Shown here: positions 58,702 to 64,000 of the stretch, one piece after another | Numbering within the stretch: position 1 is the stretch's first letter | Layout of the letters: each line of letters opens with the position of its first letter | NCBI GenBank assembly: GCA_951230915.1 | Contig: OX579634.1 | Coordinates: 49,613,570 to 49,677,569, forward strand | From: Antitrichia curtipendula | Taxonomy: Eukaryota; Streptophyta; Bryopsida; Hypnales; Leucodontaceae | Length of the DNA stretch: 64,000 nucleotides | Direction of reading: 5' to 3' | The notes under the pieces: generated by a model | The model's database searches: none | The model's input: only the letters and a program-made list of their open reading frames with translations | What the model was told of the DNA's origin: nothing | Made by a program: the position numbers and the translations under genes

Positions 58702-59383
58702 TGTGGAGTTCTTATAGTTTTATGAAAGTAAGGAATGAAATTAAACTTATTGAAAATAGGTAATTATAAACAAATTGAAGGTGTATTCTACACAAAATAT
58801 TCAAGGAAAATATTCTCAAGAAATATGCAAACAAATCATTCTCACAATATATGCTACAAATGGCTATATCTTTGTCTTTTATACTAAGGCAAAAAGCCTA
58901 GAGCAACCTTTTACTTTAGAATGGTAATGCCTTTTTAAATGTAAAAGAATCTTCTAATAATAAGGGTCTTTTATTTTTTTGAAAAGTGAAAGAACCCTTT
59001 TGCATTAGTGTAACAAAAAAGTGAAGGTAACTTCAATATAGTTCTTTCAATTTTTAGAACAAAATTTTTGCAATTGATCTTTTGCATATATTTATGACAC
59101 ATGCATGTGCTTATAATTATTTACATAATCTTATAAATCTACTTTATTTTGCAGACTTCCATAAACTTCTAGTGTTTCAATTGTACCTCTAACATATACA
59201 AGGGTTTATTATAATTTATAGGATCTATAAATTTATTTTCTTATGAACTCTTATGTAACCTTGTAGTCTTTCAATTGTAGCTATGACACACACATTTACA
59301 TATTCATATTTATAGGAAGGTTAAATTTATAAATTTTAAAGTCTTATATAATCTCATATTCATATAAATATATAGTCTTTTTT

Positions 59384-59819
59384 ATTTTTGAGTGTTGATT
59401 TCATCCTTTCCTTGAGGAGTGCAAGGGGTGCATTGAGAACAATTGGTTCTAAAGCATCCCCGTGTACATACTTGAGGGGTAGGCAATGGATTCCCCTCAT
59501 GGACTTGAAGTCCTTGTTGTCACCTTCTTTTGTCTTATGAGTGTTGAATTCTTCCTTTCCTTGAGGAGTACATAGGGTGCATTGTGAACAATTGGTTCTA
59601 AAGCGTCCCCATGTACATACTTGAGGGATAGGCATTGGATTCCCTTCATGGACTTGAAGTTCTTGTTGTCACCTTCTTTTGTCTTATGAGTGTTGAATTC
59701 TTTTTTTCCTTGAGGAGTGCAAGGGGTGCATTGAGAGCAATTGGTTCCTACATGTCCCCATGTACATACTTGAGGGGTAGGCATTGGATTCCCCTCATAG
59801 ACTTGAAGTCCTTGTTGTC
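59384..59819 (-). repeat. 149-bp tandem repeat, mirror copy
   Basis: Mirror image of 55785-56220 in the right palindrome arm. Confidence 0.9.
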
Positions 59820-61443
59820 ATCTTCTTTTCTCTTATGAATGTTAGTAAAACCCTAATTTGATGTAGAACTAGAGCAAAGGAATTTTTGGGGGAGATCTTC
59901 ACATTCAATTTCACTGCACATGTCAATAGGCTTTATCATTTGCATTTTTGTATGTTAGGGACATGTTTAGGATTTAGTATATATTTTTGTGAGTGTCTTG
60001 GACTGAAGTTTGTAAACCAAAGAAGGATGTTGTTGTGGAAGTATTTCTCCTTTGAGAGTAATGCAACTAATGCCCTTGTTGGCATTAGTCACATTAGTCA
60101 CAAAAGACAAAGTCTTCTACAACTTTTGACTAATCCCAACATTAAATTTTTCAAAAAATTTGTAGATGTTTTTTAGAGGATGTTGGATGCTTGGATGCAA
60201 GTTCTGCAAGCATTGGTTACTTTTGAAATTTGAAGTTTTTTTTATTGTTCTAACTAAAATTTAAAATACATTTTAAAATTGGCTTTATCATTTGTATTTA
60301 TGTAGGTTAAGTATATGTTTTGTGAGTGTTGGATTCCCTCTTCCCTTGAAGATTACATGGGGTGCAATGAGGACAATTGATTGCAAAGCATCCCTATGTA
60401 CATACTTGAGGGGTAGGCCTGGGAATGAAATTTTAGACTTGAAGTTGTGGTTTTTATTTTATTGTTTTGTGAGTGTTGGATTTCCTCCCCTCTCCCCTCC
60501 AAAAAAATCCTTCTTCTACCCTCCCCTTTTCATCCCTCCCCTCATGTCCCTCCTCTCCCGGTCTCCCCTGCCCTGTCCCCTGGTCCAATCCCCGTTGTTC
60601 CCCACCCCATTGTTCCCCTCCCCGCTATTCCCTTCTCGTCCCCGTTGTTCCCCTTCCTTCCCTGGAATCCCTGCAGATCCCTCCCTTCCCCCCCCAATCC
60701 TGCTCCCCCTCAAATTGCCACTCCTCTACCCAGCCTGCCTCAGGCTCTGGCCCCTTCTCAATCCCTAGCAATTGCTGTAGGACTTAGATTTTTTTGATTA
60801 GCATAGGGGTTTGGTCCATTTTTCAAATGTGTCATCCCTTCCTTCTCTTGCCTGGTTCCATGTGGGTCAGAGATGAAGGGCTAGCTCATGGACCCAACCT
60901 TTTTTATACTTGGAACCTTGTTTTAAGCCTGCCCAAGGAAGCAATAGGCTATGTTTTTCAATCTCCCTCACAAATAGATGAGGTTTTAACATTTTAGTTA
61001 GAAAAAATTTCTTTAGATGGTGTCCATGACATTGAAGGTGATGACCGTTCACTTTTTCAAAAAACTTTTTTTATGAAGGAGAAATGAAATTCTAAAGATT
61101 TCCATGTGTATGGATTTTTGGGCAAACATGTTTGTATATTTGCATTTTTTTGTATATGTTGTACAATCCTAATCAACTTGAAAATTTTGGAGGAAGTTCC
61201 TTTCTTACCATGAATAATGAATTCCAACTTGCACAAGTGACACAAACCATTTTGAGTGTCACTTAGCCCTTGTGAAGTTGAGCTGCCCGCATTTTTCAGG
61301 CCCTAAAAATAATGATTTTGTCACCCTAAACACTAATTTCTTGCAATCTACACGGTCAAACCTTTTCAAAAAAATACCATATATCCTTGAACCACCCTAA
61401 TACAAGATCCTACGGTTAGATATGGCAGAAAATGACTTTTTTT

Positions 61444-63100
61444 TTAAATCCCTCCTTGCAATAGAAATGGCAGTTTGGGAGTAGTTTTTGTGAAAACATA
61501 GTGAAGGAACTTGAGGATCGTCTTCCTCGGCATCCATCCAACGCCCACTCCAATTTGAAGTCGAGCATCACACAATCCAAGCTTGAATTGTAAGTTTGTC
61601 ATAGGAGTTTTATTGTTGTCTGTGGTCCACAAAATACCTTTGTATAGAATGTACATATTCACTACCATTGTGTCTAGGAGAAAAGCAAAGACATGGTGCC
61701 ACCATTTGTGTGATCTAGTTTTGCATGTATACGATGCCTGCAACTAATCTGCCACATCCACCCCCTTCATATGTGTTGTATACTCTAAGTGCACCGGGGA
61801 AGTCAGAATAGGATTTCTCACTGCTCCATCAAGTTGTGGCACCATTGGAACCAGGACACAAGAAAAATATATTGGCAATCCATGTATTGAAATAAGGAGC
61901 ACGGGGTGCCTGTCCTTCCAAAGGACACAACAAATACCCCTATTCTCGTGCATTTTCGAACCCAATGAACCTTGTGGGGAGTTTTTTCAGTCCTTCACGA
62001 TCTTCAACTCTAAAGGTAAACCCACTTGATTACATCGTATAGTGCCTATGGCATAGATGTGGATAGAAGCCAGTTCCATGAATAAGCTGATGCTAGAAAA
62101 AAAAGTTATCATACACAAGAAAATGCCCCTTGCCTCCAAGGCCATGTACTAGGTCCATGACCACGTTGTGGGCTAATTGGGGTTGTCCACGGACAACCAC
62201 TGGTACATCTTGGACTCCCACATTAGGAATTGCTCCACCATAAATGTCAAAAGTATAAACATACTTTGATTTCGAATCCACTAGGCACCACACTTTGATG
62301 CCCCATTTTTGTGTTTTTTTGGGCATATATTGTCTAGCGGGACAATATGAATCCTTACACCTAATCATCATCTCATCAATCATGAGGTACATCCCTAGTG
62401 TCCAATTGCCTTTGAAGCTCTTTCTTATCATTCACTAGCCAACGAACTTGTCCCATTTTGTCATAGCCCGGTATTCTCTCTCTCACGCATAATTGGCCGG
62501 ATTGGTAATATGAAGACATCTTGTGATTGCTTGATATCTAGCACAAGTAAAAACTTGGAAAATTCAAGGACAATGGAAGAAAGTACCTTTTTTTGTCTAG
62601 TAGGTCTTCATGTTTGGTTGTCTCTTCAATCCCATGAATATGTACACCGCCAAGAATGCCTTCAAAGCTGCTACGATTAATGGCGTCCACATTGGTCCTC
62701 CGGGTAAATTTTGGTCTTCAACCGGTGTTGTTGCATACCGGTTAGTTTCCATCACAATCTTCCTCAAAAGAGTGAACGACCAAAATAAAGAGAACAAGGC
62801 CATGAATGATGGCATTCTACAAAAATGTCTATTGGGGCAAGGCATGCCAACAAATGAAAGGCAATCATGTGAATATGTAGAATTATTTTGGGCCCATGTT
62901 GATTCTCTAAAAAGATGTTTTACACCATTGGGATTAGCGGGATCCTCATCATCACCACTTTCACTTTCCTCATGGAGGAGTTCGTTTTGCCCATCTAAAT
63001 CCTCACTTTCACTCCCTAGAATGTTTACCTCAGAATTGTAATCTTCATTGAAAAAACCAAAATCTTCAAATGACCACTCTAAGTTTTCGAATTCATCCTA
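61444..63100 (-). pseudogene. piggyBac-like transposase, decayed
   Basis: Read on the minus strand, successive fragments follow the piggyBac (DDE_Tnp_1_7) order. First an acidic N-terminus (63095-62850), then VMETNRYATT...WTPLIVAALKAFLAVYIFMG (62845-62597), then LGMYLMIDEMM with RQYMPKKTQKWGIKVW (62431 on), YDNFF, RCNQVGLP, MKGVDVAD, and KWWHHVFAFLLDTMVVN with YILYK near the C-terminus. The three Asp positions of the family (in IDEMM, YDNFF, GVDVAD) are all present. Breaks: tandem TAG TGA before the first catalytic block (62437-62432), a one-base expansion of a T run (8 T) right after YDNFF, TGA in KD*KN, and TAG replacing the Gln expected after VAD (61746-61744). It is non-functional as it stands. 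The C-terminus runs into the palindrome arm. Confidence 0.85.
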
Positions 63101-63427
63101 GAGCACCCTGTGCCTAGGTACCCCTTTTGAAGACCCAATAGGAACAAAAGTTTCATCCGGCCGTTGGGAGGCTAGGCTAGGTGCCTGCCACCTCGCCACG
63201 TGCTGGCTTGGCGGTGGGTATCCAGTCCCCTCCTGATTGCTAGCCTAACGCCCATGTGCCCAGTCAGCATGACACTCTGGGCAGGGCCAGCTTCTGCTTG
63301 TGGTCAGGCTCTCCTTCGGATTCGGGTGTCTGATGTAACGGTCACATCTTGGACTCTCCCAATTGCGAGGCTCTCTATCTTCATCTTCTCGCATAACTAG
63401 GTCTCCGCCTTCGTTTTCATGCCTACG

Positions 63428-63709
63428 TCAAAACGTCAATATTGGGCGTTGTCTTGCTCCGGATGAGTGTAGCATCTCTGGTGGCCAATCGAACTTGTTG
63501 ATGCCAAGGTGGGAGTCATCGGAGGTGTTATTATTGGATTTGCAAAACAACTCGTCGCAACTGGACTCTCTTCCATGGCGAGGTAAGTCTTGATCTTGCG
63601 ACACGATGAACTCGTCTGTAGCATCGTCGATTTGCATTTCTCCAATGTCAATGACAAAGTTTTTGTCATCTTCAGGGTGGAGACAAACCTGCGGTAGTGG
63701 CAACATCAC
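63428..63709 (-). CDS. Acidic ORF upstream of the piggyBac-like transposase, possible N-terminal exon
   Basis: 93 codons rich in Asp and Glu (FVIDIGEMQIDDATDEFIVS), the composition common at piggyBac transposase N-termini, on the same strand and upstream of the pseudogene. I cannot connect the two by a clear splice pair, so this may be an unrelated open frame. Confidence 0.3.
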   Translation of the reverse strand: MMLPLPQVCLHPEDDKNFVIDIGEMQIDDATDEFIVSQDQDLPRHGRESSCDELFCKSNNNTSDDSHLGINKFDWPPEMLHSSGARQRPILTF

Positions 63710-64000
63710 CGGTTGGTGGGATCAATCACCCCTGCTAATCAGAGTGCTGCGCTGAGGGTCTTTGCAATTGGCGCATGGATGCCCAAGGTTTGTGGTAGTC
63801 CCAAAATGGAAGCTTAGCTGTGCTCTCATCCCAGGCCGGTCCAAGTTATCGCGGTGGTTTGAAGTCACCGGAGTTGCCCAGTCGAAGCTGCTGAGGTCCC
63901 TATCGATTGACGCTCCCGGGAAGAAGTCAGTGAAGTAGGCATTTGTGGTCGGCGCCTCTAGGAAGAAATCGCCACAACATGTGTTTGTCTGCGATGCTGA
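63710..64000. other. No gene identified at the right edge
   Basis: GC content is higher than in most of the window and no frame is recognisable. It may belong to the same transposon or to a gene beyond the edge. Confidence 0.25.

Larger units (their letters stand above)
57941..61512 (-). repeat. Right arm of the giant palindrome
   Basis: Reverse complement of 54092-57663. Inner identity stops at 57941 (left arm 57663), where the sides diverge before the gap. The outer end at 61512 abuts piggyBac-like transposase sequence, unlike the left arm, which ends in TTAA and a different flank. Confidence 0.95.

Overview
The window is nuclear DNA from a plant. It is AT-rich with long gene-poor stretches, spliceosomal GT-AG introns and TTTAGGG-like interstitial repeats. 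The one intact gene is a SUVR-type histone methyltransferase with an N-terminal WIYLD domain, a land-plant architecture. An abundant piggyBac-like (TTAA) transposon family and a DUF7869-like gene would suit a bryophyte or other non-seed plant, but I cannot name the species.

Layout. 1-2352: a GC-rich probable first exon (minus strand, 1450-1783) and its flanks. 2353-12107: transposon debris, including piggyBac-like MITEs (2353-2630, 8774-9707), a 62-bp tandem repeat and a diverged inverted repeat (6.2/8.5 kb). 12108-38804: a candidate giant DNA transposon of about 26.7 kb, with 27-bp imperfect terminal inverted repeats and a possible 5-bp target duplication. 38805-46675: gene-free, with two further MITEs. 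46676-50375: the SUVR gene, six exons on the minus strand, fully open. 51936-54017: a minisatellite with higher-order structure and another MITE. 54092-61512: a huge near-perfect palindrome (about 3.57-kb arms) centred on a 200-N assembly gap, each arm carrying an unrecognised 227-aa ORF. 61444-63100: a decayed piggyBac-like transposase.

The most interesting object is the giant element. It holds two large multi-exon genes. Gene A (minus strand, 16250-12869) is a DUF7869-like protein that I propose as the transposase. Gene B (plus strand, 29472-36750) is a protein of about 1,570 codons with a ParB/DGQHR-like motif in the middle and an FCP1/HAD-like phosphatase domain at the C-terminus. Both keep correct splice phases and have no frameshifts, yet they carry three and two in-frame stop codons, each one C-to-T change from a sense codon. 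A near-palindromic 18-bp motif (consensus ATCGTGAGATCCCACGAT) occurs more than 30 times. The copies I found all lie inside the element: near both ends, in a 77-bp tandem array upstream of gene A, in a ~53-bp-spaced array in intron 1 of gene B, and once inside a gene B coding exon. This resembles a dispersed set of binding sites for an element-encoded protein. A PIF/Harbinger-like element (20629-26009, TSD TAA) is nested in the middle. It is filled by about 31 copies of a 133-bp satellite whose monomers each contain a hairpin.

All calls come from reading sequence and open frames by eye. No database search was possible.
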